Positions 15,112 to 27,483 of a stretch of 52,993 nt of DNA are shown here, piece by piece. Positions within the stretch are counted from its first letter, which is position 1; each line of letters begins with the position of its first letter. The stretch is from an uncultured Azospirillum sp. (GTDB taxonomy: Bacteria > Pseudomonadota > Alphaproteobacteria > Azospirillales > Azospirillaceae), in NCBI RefSeq assembly GCF_946480385.1, contig NZ_CAMLJP010000033.1, forward strand, positions 1-52,993, in the 5' to 3' direction. Under the pieces are notes generated by a model. It was not told the origin of the DNA. It did no database searches and was given only the letters and a program-made list of their open reading frames with translations. A program made the position numbers and the translations under genes.

Positions 15112-18100
15112 ATGACCCTTCTGGCACGCCTCTTCATCCTGGTCCTGCTCGCGGTGCTTCCGGCGATCGGAATCCAGATCTACAGCGTGCTCGAACAGCG
15201 GGCGGAGCGCGAGGCCGACGTCACGCTCCAGGCCGAGCGGCTGCTGCGTCAGGTGGAAAGCGAGCATTTCCGCATCATCGACAGCGCCCGCCTGATGGTC
15301 ACCGCGGTGACCGAGACGCGGTTCCTGCGCCGGGGCGAGATCGAAAACTGCCAGTCCTATCTGGAACGGCTTGCCGCCCGCTCCGCCGACTACCGGACCC
15401 TGTCGATCACCGATGCCGAAGGCCGCATCCTGTGCAGCGCCGACCCGTCGCGCATCGGCGCCTCGCTGGCGGCCCAGCCGCATTTCCGCCGGGCGATGGC
15501 CCAGGGGCGCTTTTCCGTCGGCGAATGGACGATCACCCACTCCGGCGACGCCGGGGGGGAATTGCCGGTTGCCGCTCCCTATGCCGATGCCGAAGGCCGG
15601 CGGGCCGGGGTGGTCGCCCTGTCGCTCGACGTGTCGCGGCTGTCCACCATGTTTGCCGCCCGTCCGATGCCGGAGAACACGACGCTGACCGTCGCCGACC
15701 GGTCCGGCACCGTCCTGGTGAAGCTGCCGGGCACCCGTGGCCGCGCCGGCGAACGGCTGCCCGACGGCTATCTGTCGCTGCTGGCGGAAAGGGAGACCGG
15801 CGTGGTCACGCTGCCCGGACTGGACGGCGTGTCGCGCATCCTGGCCTATTCCCCGCCATCCGCCGGCATCCGCGACCTGTTCATCAGCGTCGGCGTCGAC
15901 CGCGGCGCCGCAATGGGCGTGGTGGACCGTGCCACCCGCGACGGGCTGCTGATGACCCTGTCCGGCTTCCTGGTCGCCGCCGCCGCCGCCTGGATCGGCG
16001 GCACCCTGTTCATCCGACGCCCGGTCGACGCGCTGGTCTCGGCCGCCCGCGACTGGAGCGAGGGCAAGACCACCACCCGCGTCAAGCTGTCCGACCGTTC
16101 GTCAGAGATCGGCCAGCTCGGCCATGCCTTCGACATGATGGCCGACCGGCTGGAAGCGCGGGAGGCTGCGCTGCGCCAGTCGGAAGGCCACATCCGCGCC
16201 GTGCTGGACGCGCTGCCGGCCTTCGTCGGCGTGCTGACGCCGGACGGGGCGGTGGCCCAGGTCAACCGCGTCGCGGCCGATGCCGCCGGGCTGCCGGCCG
16301 CGCGCATCATCGGCCGTCCCTTCGACGAGATCTGCTGGCTGTCCTTCGACGAGGTCGGGCGCGAGCGGCTGCGGCAGGCGCTGACGCTGGGGGCGGGCGG
16401 GCGCTCCTCCCGCTTCGACGCCGGGCTGCGGCTGGCGCCGGGGAGGGAGACGGCGTCGCGGGAGACGGCTCAGCGCGAAATGATGGTGGATGTCAACCTG
16501 ACCCCGATGGTCGACGCCGACGGCCATGTCACCCACCTGATCGCGACTGGCATCGACATCACCGAGCGCAAGCGCACCGAGGAGGCGCTGCGCGTCGCCG
16601 AGGAGCGGGTGCGCACCGGACTGCGCAATTCCGGCGTGGTGGTGTTCAATCAGGACCAGGATCTGCGCTACACCTGGGCGCATTCGGAGTGGCTCGGCGT
16701 TGCTCCCGACGCGCTGATCGGCCGCACCGACGCCGACCTGACAGACCATGGCGAGGATGCCGACGGCATCATGGCGCTGAAGCGCCGGGTGATGGGCAGC
16801 GGCGTCGGCGCGCGGGAAGAGGTGCGCATCCGCTGCAAGGGCGAGGACCGCTTCTTCGACCTGACCGTCGATCCGCTGCGCGACCCCTCCGGCCGGGTGG
16901 AGGGCGTCACCTGCGCCGCCGTCGAGGTCACCGACCGCAAGAAGGCCGAGGCCGAGCTGCGCCGCGCGCGGGAGGAGGCCGATCAGGCCAACGAGGGCAA
17001 GTCGAAGTTCCTCGCCGCCGCCAGCCACGACCTGCGCCAGCCGGTGCAGTCGCTCTACCTCTTCACCGCGGCGCTGAGCGACCGGCTGCAGGGCAATCCG
17101 GCCCTGCCGATCCTCGACAACATCCGCCAGGGGCTGGACACGCTGAAGACCCTGCTGGACGGTCTGCTCGACATGTCGCGGCTGGAATCCGGCAAGATCG
17201 TCGCCACCCCGGTCGAGGTGCGGCTGAACCAGCTGCTCGGCCGGCTGGTCGCCGAATACGGTCCGCGCGCCGCCCAGAAGGGGCTGGAACTGCGCGCCGT
17301 GCCGACCCGCGCCTGGGTCCGCACCGATCCGGCCCATCTGGAACGCATCCTGCGCAACCTCGTTGAGAATGCGCTGCGCTACACCACCAAGGGCAAGGTG
17401 CTGCTGGGCTGCCGCCGCACCCCGTCCGGCATGCGGGTGGAGGTGTGGGACACCGGCAGCGGCATCCCCGCCGACCGGCTGGAGGACATCTTCGAAGAGT
17501 TCACCCAGGTGGGCGAGCGCAGCGAACGCGGTCTCGGCCTCGGTCTGGCGATCGTCAAGCGCCTGTCGCGTCTGCTCGGCCATCCGGTGACGGTGCGCTC
17601 GTGGGAGGGTCGGGGCTCGGCCTTCGCGGTCGAGCTGCCGCGGGTGATCCTGGGCACTCCCAAGAGCAACTCCCGGAGCACGCCGCGTCCGGCCGGCGGC
17701 ACCGCCGCCGCTGCGGCGACGCTTGCGCGCCACTCCGCCGCCAACGATGCCGCCGCCAACGCCGCCGCCAACGACCGCGGTCAGGCGATCAGCGCCATCG
17801 CCAACGCTTTCGGCGGTGGGCGGAACGGCGGCGGGGCTGCGAAGGCGGGAGCGGCGACGATTGCCGCCCCGGCGACCGCTGTGGCCGCGCCGGCCAAGGG
17901 TATGGTGCTGGTGATCGACGACGAGGCGATCATCCTGCTCGGTCTCAAGGCGATCCTGGAAGGCTGGGGCTATGACGTGCTGACCGCCAAGTCGGGCGAT
18001 CAGGCGCTGGAACGGCTGCGCGCCGACGGCCGCTGCCCGCAGATCGTGCTGGCCGACTACCAGCTCCAGCAGGGGCGCACCGGTCCGGAGGCGGTGAGCG

Positions 18101-18264
18101 CCGTCCAGACCATGCTGGGCCAGACGATCCCCGGCATCATCCTGACCGGCGACACCAGCACCGAACGCCAGGAGGAGGCCGAGCGCCGCGGCTTCCGCAT
18201 CCTGCACAAGCCGGTCTTCCCCAACGACCTGCGCCGCATGATGGCGAGCGCCGGGGCGGCCTGA
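15112..18264 (+). CDS. Hybrid sensor histidine kinase: periplasmic sensor, HAMP, two PAS, HDLRQP-type kinase, receiver
   Basis: A 1050-residue membrane hybrid kinase. A first membrane helix (residues 4-24) and a second (about 280-302) flank a periplasmic sensor of Cache type with SILCSADPSRIGASLAAQPHF-like features. A HAMP linker (RRPVDALVSAARDWSEG) and two PAS domains follow (about 365-495 and 500-615). The kinase box is SHDLRQPVQSLYLF with His639, an HDLRQP-class motif. The HATPase domain has NLVENALRYT, DTGSGIP and GLGLGLAI. A low-complexity Ala/Asn/Gly linker at about 850-930 leads to a C-terminal receiver (VLVIDDEAIILLGL, acceptor Asp982 in VLADYQL). No partner regulator is adjacent. A CtrA-type box precedes it, suggesting cell-cycle or motility control. 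Confidence 0.9.
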   Translation: MTLLARLFILVLLAVLPAIGIQIYSVLEQRAEREADVTLQAERLLRQVESEHFRIIDSARLMVTAVTETRFLRRGEIENCQSYLERLAARSADYRTLSITDAEGRILCSADPSRIGASLAAQPHFRRAMAQGRFSVGEWTITHSGDAGGELPVAAPYADAEGRRAGVVALSLDVSRLSTMFAARPMPENTTLTVADRSGTVLVKLPGTRGRAGERLPDGYLSLLAERETGVVTLPGLDGVSRILAYSPPSAGIRDLFISVGVDRGAAMGVVDRATRDGLLMTLSGFLVAAAAAWIGGTLFIRRPVDALVSAARDWSEGKTTTRVKLSDRSSEIGQLGHAFDMMADRLEAREAALRQSEGHIRAVLDALPAFVGVLTPDGAVAQVNRVAADAAGLPAARIIGRPFDEICWLSFDEVGRERLRQALTLGAGGRSSRFDAGLRLAPGRETASRETAQREMMVDVNLTPMVDADGHVTHLIATGIDITERKRTEEALRVAEERVRTGLRNSGVVVFNQDQDLRYTWAHSEWLGVAPDALIGRTDADLTDHGEDADGIMALKRRVMGSGVGAREEVRIRCKGEDRFFDLTVDPLRDPSGRVEGVTCAAVEVTDRKKAEAELRRAREEADQANEGKSKFLAAASHDLRQPVQSLYLFTAALSDRLQGNPALPILDNIRQGLDTLKTLLDGLLDMSRLESGKIVATPVEVRLNQLLGRLVAEYGPRAAQKGLELRAVPTRAWVRTDPAHLERILRNLVENALRYTTKGKVLLGCRRTPSGMRVEVWDTGSGIPADRLEDIFEEFTQVGERSERGLGLGLAIVKRLSRLLGHPVTVRSWEGRGSAFAVELPRVILGTPKSNSRSTPRPAGGTAAAAATLARHSAANDAAANAAANDRGQAISAIANAFGGGRNGGGAAKAGAATIAAPATAVAAPAKGMVLVIDDEAIILLGLKAILEGWGYDVLTAKSGDQALERLRADGRCPQIVLADYQLQQGRTGPEAVSAVQTMLGQTIPGIILTGDTSTERQEEAERRGFRILHKPVFPNDLRRMMASAGAA

Positions 18265-18304
18265 GGGGAGGGGCCGATAAGGTCACTCCCGCTCCGAAAA
18301 GCAC

Positions 18305-18337
18305 AAAGGGCCGCTCCCCACCGGGACGCGGCCCTTT
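18305..18337. terminator. Bidirectional terminator between hybrid kinase and aconitase
   Basis: AAAGGGCCGC (18305-18314) pairs perfectly with GCGGCCCTTT (18328-18337) across a 13-base loop. A-rich and T-rich ends allow function for both convergent genes. Confidence 0.88.
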
Positions 18338-18359
18338 CCTTGTCTGAACTCCAGCAGCC

Positions 18360-21047
<2,688 letters not shown>

Positions 21048-21113
21048 GGGAAGCCTCCTTGGCGTTTGGGTCGGGCGTGCGCCTTGGTCGGCGCTTGGGA
21101 GAGCGCTTCGGTT

Positions 21114-21171
21114 ACGGTCCAGGTGATGACGGTCCAAAGGACGATCGGTCAAATGACCCTAAAGATCGTCC
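21114..21171 (-). promoter_or_regulatory. Cluster of direct and inverted repeats upstream of acnA
   Basis: ACGGTCCA occurs at 21114-21121 and again at 21129-21136. GGACGATC (21139-21146) pairs with GATCGTCC (21164-21171), enclosing the inner palindrome GGTCA-AA-TGACC (21147-21158). The cluster is 67-124 bases before the acnA start, where a promoter or operator is expected. The binding protein is unknown; an iron or redox regulator would fit the target gene. Confidence 0.5.
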
Positions 21172-21201
21172 AAAAGACTGGTGCGGCCACGCGGGCGCCC
21201 G

Positions 21202-21336
21202 TACATCATGCAGGCAAGATGTAGGGTGAAGCCCCGGCAGATCAAACGTATGGCTCCAAGAAAGCGCGGGCACGGGCATGGTTGACGGTTGGCATACCGT
21301 CAACCTCCCAGCCGGGTGGCGGCGGGGCCAGCCCCG
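21202..21336. other. Structured gap between methyltransferase end and acnA leader
   Basis: Three more inverted repeats are here: TACATC/GATGTA (21202-21223), the perfect 10-bp GGTTGACGGT/ACCGTCAACC with a six-base loop (21280-21305), and CGGGGC/GCCCCG (21323-21336). None is followed by a T-run on the minus strand, so a simple intrinsic terminator for the methyltransferase is unlikely. No gene is seen in 21048-21395. Confidence 0.5.
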
Positions 21337-21395
21337 TCCATCATCCTATGACGTCTCTGAAGACCCGTTCTTTACTCATATGAACATTGAGTGAA

Positions 21396-22436
21396 TCACG
21401 CCGGCTTCATCGCCACATAGCGAACGAAGCGCAGGCCGCTGCCCAGCACCCGCAGCCGCGCCCACCACAGTGCAAGTTCGCGCTTCAGCGCCGCCAGCAC
21501 CGGCGCCGGCGGTGGGACGGCGTTCGCCAGCGTGTCGGCCAACGTCCGCACGCGCTCGATGATATGGCGGCGGTGCAGCTGGGTCAGATCCTCCGAGATG
21601 CGGAGGTCGAGGTTGCGCTGGGTCAGCTCGTCGGCCATGCGGGTGGCGGTCCAGGGATAGACCTCCATCGGCTCCTCCTCCCGCCAGCCGTTCCAGGCGT
21701 CCCAGGAACCGGGGGTGCCGTCGATCACGTAATCGAACAGGGCGATGCCGCCCTTGGGCTTCACGCAGTCGCCGACACGGTCCAGGAACAGCTCCTTGTC
21801 GCGCAGCCGGTGGACGATGCGGTCGGCCATCACGAGGTCGAAGCTGCCGGCTTGGTTGAAATGCTCCGGGTCGTAATGGGCGATGGGCGCCTTCTTAGAC
21901 AGGCCCAGCGCCTTCGACCGGTCCATCGCCAGCTTCGCCAGCAGCGGCGACGGCTCCAGTCCGGTCACCCAGGTGTCGCAGCTTTCCACCAGCGCGCGGG
22001 CGGTGCCGCCGAGGCCAGCCGACAGGTCCAGCACGCTCTTGGCCGGATTCAGCCCGAAGGAGCGGACGGAGTCAACCATCCACGCCGCCTCTTCCGGCCC
22101 GGTCATGTCCTGGCCCCACAGAAGCTGCGCCCCCTCGCTGCGCGCCGGCGACCAGACGGGCTCGCCGTGACGGTCGAGTTGCATCAGTGCCAGCCGGTCC
22201 AGTTCTAGATTGCCGCCGGCCGCCGTCGGGTCGGGCGATGCCGCGGGCAGGGTGGCGGTACCGACCGCATCCACCGGTCCGGGATGGCGCCGCTCCGTCA
22301 GGTTACGCAGGTCAGCCCGGTGCGAGACGCGGGGCAGGCGGGACAGGTCATAACCCTCCCACCAGGCGGCCAAACGGATGCGCCAGTCGGGGTTACGCCA
22401 CCGCTCCAAATCCTGCGGACTGATCTGCGGAACCAC
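21396..22436 (-). CDS. Class I SAM-dependent methyltransferase
   Basis: A 346-residue protein with a Rossmann-type methyltransferase core. Motif I is KSVLDLSAGLGGTARALVE at about residues 134-152, followed by VTGLEPSPLLAKLA (motif II) and FDLVMADRIVHRL then KPKGGIALFDYV (motifs for strands 4 and 5). About 130 residues precede the core and contain DLSRLPRVSHRADL and ELDRLALMQLDRHG, a region I do not recognise. The C terminus may be a helical substrate lid. The substrate cannot be deduced. It is transcribed toward acnA and divergent from the Nudix gene. Its ribosome site is weak; the ATG at 22436 gives the longest form. Confidence 0.75.
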   Translation of the reverse strand: MVPQISPQDLERWRNPDWRIRLAAWWEGYDLSRLPRVSHRADLRNLTERRHPGPVDAVGTATLPAASPDPTAAGGNLELDRLALMQLDRHGEPVWSPARSEGAQLLWGQDMTGPEEAAWMVDSVRSFGLNPAKSVLDLSAGLGGTARALVESCDTWVTGLEPSPLLAKLAMDRSKALGLSKKAPIAHYDPEHFNQAGSFDLVMADRIVHRLRDKELFLDRVGDCVKPKGGIALFDYVIDGTPGSWDAWNGWREEEPMEVYPWTATRMADELTQRNLDLRISEDLTQLHRRHIIERVRTLADTLANAVPPPAPVLAALKRELALWWARLRVLGSGLRFVRYVAMKPA

Positions 22437-22638
22437 GCATCTGCCCTTTCCAGGTCAAGGGGCGCCCTACCATACTACCCCTTCTGAGGCATGACATAGG
22501 CATTCGGCGCTGTGATTTAGAAGTAGGCATGACCGATTTGTCTGTCAAGAAACCATTATTTAACGATTTCGACTTCGTTTTCATCAATTGTCGGAAAATT
22601 TTACCGGCTTTTGTCTGTGGGGCTGCTGTGTGCGGGCA

Positions 22639-22667
22639 TTGCGGCAGAGGTGCTGCCTCACTATACT
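22639..22667 (+). promoter_or_regulatory. Sigma-70-type promoter of the Nudix gene
   Basis: TTGCGG (22639-22644), a 17-base spacer and TATACT (22662-22667) precede the GTG start at 22697. Transcription would begin near 22674, which rules out the longer frame from ATG at 22529. Confidence 0.68.
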
Positions 22668-22696
22668 CCGGTCGCAACCGACTGAGGGGGCCTCGC

Positions 22697-23299
22697 GTGC
22701 CGATCGAAACCGGTGAGTCCACCGGCAATCCCTGGACCGTGCTGACCAGCACGACGAAATACGAGAACGCCTGGATGGAGGTGGTCGAACACAAGGTTCT
22801 GACCCCGAAAGGCGCCCCGGGAATCTACGGCGTCGTCCATCCCCGCAGCATCGCCACCGGCGTCGTGCCGATCCATGACGACGGCACGGTGTCTCTGGTC
22901 GGCCAGTACCGCTTCCCGCTGAAGCAATACAGCTGGGAAATTCCCGAAGGCGGCGGGCGCAAGGGGTTGGAGCCGCAGGAATCCGCGGCGCGCGAACTGC
23001 GCGAGGAGACCGGCCTGACGGCGCGGCGCTGGATGCCGCTGATGAAGCTGCACCTGTCCAACTGCATCACCGACGAGGTGGCTTACACTTTCGTCGCCTG
23101 GGGCCTGGAGCAGGGCGAGTCCGCTCCCGACGAGACCGAAGTTCTCGCGGTGCGTCGCCTGCCCTTCGCCGAGGTGATCGACCTGGTGATGGACGGCGCC
23201 ATCACCGACGCCATGGCGGTCGCCAGCCTGTTGAAGCTGCGGGTTCTGGCGGCGGAAGATGCGCTGCCCGAGGATCTCGCAAGCATCCTGCACCTGTGA
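22697..23299 (+). CDS. Nudix hydrolase, ADP-ribose pyrophosphatase-like
   Basis: A 200-residue cytoplasmic Nudix protein. The N-terminal part (TKYENAWMEVVEHKVLTPKG) is the small beta domain of ADP-ribose pyrophosphatases. The Nudix box spans about 85-107 (EGGGRKG to REETGL), with the catalytic REL-x-EE intact; the first glutamate of the classical box appears to be Leu91 by the usual spacing. EIPEGGG before it is the hallmark of the ADP-ribose/nucleotide-sugar subgroup. GTG at 22697 is chosen because a GAGGGGG site precedes it and a promoter lies just upstream. It hydrolyses nucleoside diphosphate derivatives; the exact substrate is not certain. The exonuclease gene follows 22 bases later. Confidence 0.85.
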   Translation: MPIETGESTGNPWTVLTSTTKYENAWMEVVEHKVLTPKGAPGIYGVVHPRSIATGVVPIHDDGTVSLVGQYRFPLKQYSWEIPEGGGRKGLEPQESAARELREETGLTARRWMPLMKLHLSNCITDEVAYTFVAWGLEQGESAPDETEVLAVRRLPFAEVIDLVMDGAITDAMAVASLLKLRVLAAEDALPEDLASILHL

Positions 23300-23321
23300 C
23301 CTGCCTGTTCATCGGATCTCA

Positions 23322-23951
23322 ATGACCGTCATTTCCGGCCAGGCCGTCGCCATCGATTTCGAAACCGCCAACGAGACCCGCACCAGCGCCTGCTCCATCG
23401 GTGTCGCCTGGATCGAGGACGGCCGCGTGACCAGGGCGGAGGAGCATCTGATCCGCCCGCGCGAGCTGCGCTTCAACTCCTTCAACAGCGCCATCCACGG
23501 CATCCGGGAAGAGGACGTCGCCGACGCCCCGGAATTCCCGGAGGTATGGGCGACCTTGCGCGAACGGGTGCAGGGCCGGCTGATCCTGGCCCACAATGCA
23601 GCCTTCGACATCAGCGTGCTGCGCCACACCCTGACCGATTACGGTCTGGACTGGCCGGCCTGCGACTATCTCTGCACCGTGGTGATGGCGCGGCGCGCCT
23701 GGCCGACGCTGACGGCGCACCGGCTGAACCATCTGGCCGACTTCCTGGGCATCGCGCTGGACCACCACCATGCCGGCAGCGACGCCGAGGCCTGCGGCCG
23801 CATCGCGCTGGCCGCGGCGGCGGAGATGGGGCTGCGCGGCTTCGGTGAGATTTCCCGCACCGGGATCAATCCGGGCCGCATCGCCCCCGGCGGCTATTCC
23901 CCGTGCAAGGGTGGCAAGGCGCTGCCGCGGCGTCCGCGCGTGGTGGTCTGA
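23322..23951 (+). CDS. 3'-5' exonuclease, DEDDh (DnaQ-like) family
   Basis: A 209-residue exonuclease-domain protein. Exo I is AIDFETAN (Asp12, Glu14), Exo II lies in LILAHNAAFDISVL, and Exo III is DHHHAGSDAEACG, supplying the last acidic residue and the general-base histidine. RFNSFNSAIHGI and AHRLNHLADFLGI are typical of the stand-alone DnaQ-like exonucleases of proteobacteria. The substrate is single-stranded DNA or RNA ends. The ATG at 23322 leaves a 22-base gap to the Nudix gene, so co-transcription is likely. The C terminus (PGGYSPCKGGKALPRRPRVVV) is basic and may aid nucleic-acid binding. Confidence 0.87.
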   Translation: MTVISGQAVAIDFETANETRTSACSIGVAWIEDGRVTRAEEHLIRPRELRFNSFNSAIHGIREEDVADAPEFPEVWATLRERVQGRLILAHNAAFDISVLRHTLTDYGLDWPACDYLCTVVMARRAWPTLTAHRLNHLADFLGIALDHHHAGSDAEACGRIALAAAAEMGLRGFGEISRTGINPGRIAPGGYSPCKGGKALPRRPRVVV

Positions 23952-24000
23952 CGCTTCAGCCGGCGCTTTCCCGCCGCTGCTGGCTGCGCTGATAATTTGC

Positions 24001-24047
24001 GATCGGATCCATGCTTCAAATCGATTCCGATTTTTCGCGATCCGATC
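24001..24047. promoter_or_regulatory. Long-spaced inverted repeat upstream of the YciI gene
   Basis: GATCGGATC (24001-24009) and GATCCGATC (24039-24047) are exact reverse complements, 29 bases apart, with a related GATTCCGAT at 24023-24031 between. The set ends 36 bases before the YciI start. It may be an operator, or part of a terminator for the exonuclease transcript. Confidence 0.45.
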
Positions 24048-24083
24048 TAGGCTCCCGCTCCACCGTATGAAGGAGCGAGCCGC

Positions 24084-24368
24084 ATGCTGTTCATGTTCCA
24101 TTGCGTCGACAAGGCGGGTGCCGCCGATATCCGCGCCGCCAACCGTGCCGAGCATCTGGCTTATCTGGAGGCCAACGCCGACCGCATCTTCGTCGCCGGC
24201 CCGCTGCTGTCGGACGACCAGAGCGGCATGGTCGGCAGCCTGCTGATCGTCGACTGCGCCGATGCCGCCGCCGCGCAAGCGTTCGCCGCCGGCGATCCCT
24301 ATGCCAAGGCCGGCCTGTTCGACAGCGTGACGATCCGGCCCTGGCGCCGCGTCTATCCCAAGGCCTGA
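24084..24368 (+). CDS. YciI family protein
   Basis: A 94-residue protein of the YCII fold, a ferredoxin-like dimer. The pattern MLFMFHCVDK...RAEHLAYLEANADRIFVAGPLLSDD, then GSLLIVDCADAAAAQAF and DPYAKAGLFDSVTIRPWRRV, matches the family, including the His of HLAYL and the Asp of FDSV thought to lie in the active-site pocket. AAGGAGCG precedes the ATG by nine bases. The family is linked to cyclisation or dehalogenation-type chemistry in a few members but is mostly uncharacterised. It is followed 17 bases later by the EVE protein and is probably in one operon with it. Confidence 0.9.
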   Translation: MLFMFHCVDKAGAADIRAANRAEHLAYLEANADRIFVAGPLLSDDQSGMVGSLLIVDCADAAAAQAFAAGDPYAKAGLFDSVTIRPWRRVYPKA

Positions 24369-24385
24369 GCGGGAGAGCACCGGCG

Positions 24386-24805
24386 ATGGCCTACTGGCTG
24401 GTGAAATCCGAGCCGTTCAAATATTCCTGGGACCGCATGGTCGCCGACGGCCGGACCCATTGGGACGGGGTGCGCAATTACCAGGCGTCCAACAATCTGA
24501 AGGCGATGGAGGTGGGCGACCGGGCCTTCTTCTATCACTCCAACGAAGGGCTGGAGATCGTCGGGATCGTCGAGATCGTCCGCACCTATTACCCGGACCC
24601 CAGCGACGAATCCGGACGCTTCGGCATGGTCGATGTGGCCCCGGTGATGCCGGTGAAGACGCCCGTCACGCTGAAGCAGATCAAGGCCGACCCGCTGCTG
24701 CAATCGATGGCCCTGGTCCGCCAGTCGCGCCTGTCGGTCTGCCCGGTCAGCGAGGAGGAATGGGCCCGCGTCTGCGATCTGGCGGGAGTGGGCGTGCCGG
24801 CTTGA
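24386..24805 (+). CDS. EVE domain protein
   Basis: A 139-residue protein consisting of a single EVE domain. It starts MAYWLVKSEPFKYSWD and contains WDGVRNYQASNNLKAM, GDRAFFYHSN, GIVEI and VDVAPV, all conserved in the PUA-like EVE fold. These domains recognise modified bases, and related YTH/ASCH domains do the same in DNA or RNA. The stand-alone alphaproteobacterial form often lies beside YciI genes, as here. A role in sensing modified nucleic acid is inferred from fold. The ATG at 24386 leaves 17 bases after yciI. There is no nuclease fusion or methylase nearby, so a defence role is not supported. Confidence 0.9.
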   Translation: MAYWLVKSEPFKYSWDRMVADGRTHWDGVRNYQASNNLKAMEVGDRAFFYHSNEGLEIVGIVEIVRTYYPDPSDESGRFGMVDVAPVMPVKTPVTLKQIKADPLLQSMALVRQSRLSVCPVSEEEWARVCDLAGVGVPA

Positions 24806-24859
24806 GGATGTGCGGGGTGAGGTAACACTTGCCCCCACCCACCACTTACTTACAAAGAC

Positions 24860-25084
24860 CTACTCCGCGGCGTCCTGCATCGCTGCGCGGAAGTCGTTGG
24901 TCGCCTGCAGCATGCGCCGGGCAATGTCGGCCATGCCGGTGGCGGAGGTGGCGGTGAGGGGCGCACCCAGGGCGCGCAGCGTGGCGTCGATGGCCGTCAG
25001 GCTGGTGCGGTCGGCCAGACCGGTCAGGCGGCCGGCGGTGTCGCCCGCTTCGGGAAGATCGTCCGCGTTGGTGGTGCTGGCCAT
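24860..25084 (-). CDS. Conserved-looking 74-residue protein of unknown function, CtrA-type promoter
   Basis: A 74-residue acidic protein with AAGGA seven bases before ATG. The N-terminal half is polar (TTNADDLPEAGDTAG); the rest has two likely amphipathic helices, RTSLTAIDATLRALG and GMADIARRMLQATNDFRAAMQ. There is no signal peptide, membrane segment, Cys or known motif. The best argument that it is real is the promoter: a full TTAA-N7-TTAA box with TATAGA ten bases downstream, pointing at this gene and leaving a leader of about 35 bases. I do not recognise a family. A small cytoplasmic protein made in a CtrA-dependent manner is the inference. Confidence 0.6.
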   Translation of the reverse strand: MASTTNADDLPEAGDTAGRLTGLADRTSLTAIDATLRALGAPLTATSATGMADIARRMLQATNDFRAAMQDAAE

Positions 25085-25126
25085 TGCGATCCTTGCCGCC
25101 GATGATCGTTACCGTAATGCAGCAAC

Positions 25127-25159
25127 TCTATAGCTGTCAGTCGGTTAAGGTCGGGTTAA
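25127..25159 (-). promoter_or_regulatory. CtrA-type box and -10 element of the 74-residue gene
   Basis: On the minus strand TTAA-N7-TTAACC covers 25159 down to 25143. Ten bases further on is TATAGA (plus strand TCTATA at 25127-25132). The box would overlap the -35 region, the standard position for CtrA activation. The ATG at 25084 follows about 40 bases later. Confidence 0.72.
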
Positions 25160-25474
25160 GCAAGGGGTTGTTCGTTACAGGGCCGACATGACGCATGCTG
25201 CGCCGCAGCGCGGCGGATGGTCGCGGCACCCAACGCCATGTGCTTCGGGCCTGAATGGCGCCGAAACCTGCGTGCCCTGGTATGCTTGAGGAAGAAACAG
25301 TTTCGCGCTGCAAAATCAGCGACACAATCCTCCTTTGGTCGGGGGGCCTGTGGGGGCCGATTTGCTTGTTCGTCCCGCAACTTGTGTGGATAATGCCGCT
25401 CAATTCCGGGCGGCGGCCCGCCGCCCTGCAACATCTTCCGGCCAATTCGGAAGCACCACGGGGGAATCGCACTC
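25160..25474 (+). other. Upstream region of acs
   Basis: No gene is seen here. A weak sigma-54-like match lies at 25351-25367: TGGGGG then TTGCTT, with the GG-N10-GC spacing correct but a poor -24 element. TTGAGG at 25287 could be a sigma-70 -35, but the -10 is poor. GGGGGAA at 25461 serves as ribosome site for acs. Confidence 0.4.
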
Positions 25475-27415
<1,941 letters not shown>

Positions 27416-27436
27416 TCGGCGGTTGATGCGAAGAAG

Positions 27437-27466
27437 GGGGCGCTCCGGTTGGAGCGCCCCTTTTTT
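27437..27466 (+). terminator. Rho-independent terminator of acs
   Basis: GGGGCGCTCC (27437-27446), a GGTT loop, GGAGCGCCCC (27451-27460) and six T form a perfect 10-bp hairpin with T-tract, 22 bases after the acs stop. Confidence 0.95.
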
Positions 27467-27483
27467 ATTGCCGAGTTGCTGGC

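Noticed and set aside
17650..17900. Ala/Asn/Gly-rich stretch in the second kinase as a frameshift or repeat insertion
   Set aside because: The frame stays open with good codons and joins the kinase to the receiver as a normal flexible linker.
21059..21150. TTGGAC-N17-TAACCG and TTGACC-N17-TCATCA as acnA promoters
   Set aside because: The -10 parts are poor and the two overlap each other; start-site mapping is needed before calling either.
22529..22696. Longer Nudix protein from ATG 22529
   Set aside because: The -35/-10 pair at 22639-22667 lies downstream of this ATG and the extra residues do not resemble the family.
24386..24805. EVE protein as part of a modification-dependent defence system
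   Set aside because: No nuclease, methylase or ATPase gene is adjacent; the YciI-EVE pairing is common in ordinary chromosome.
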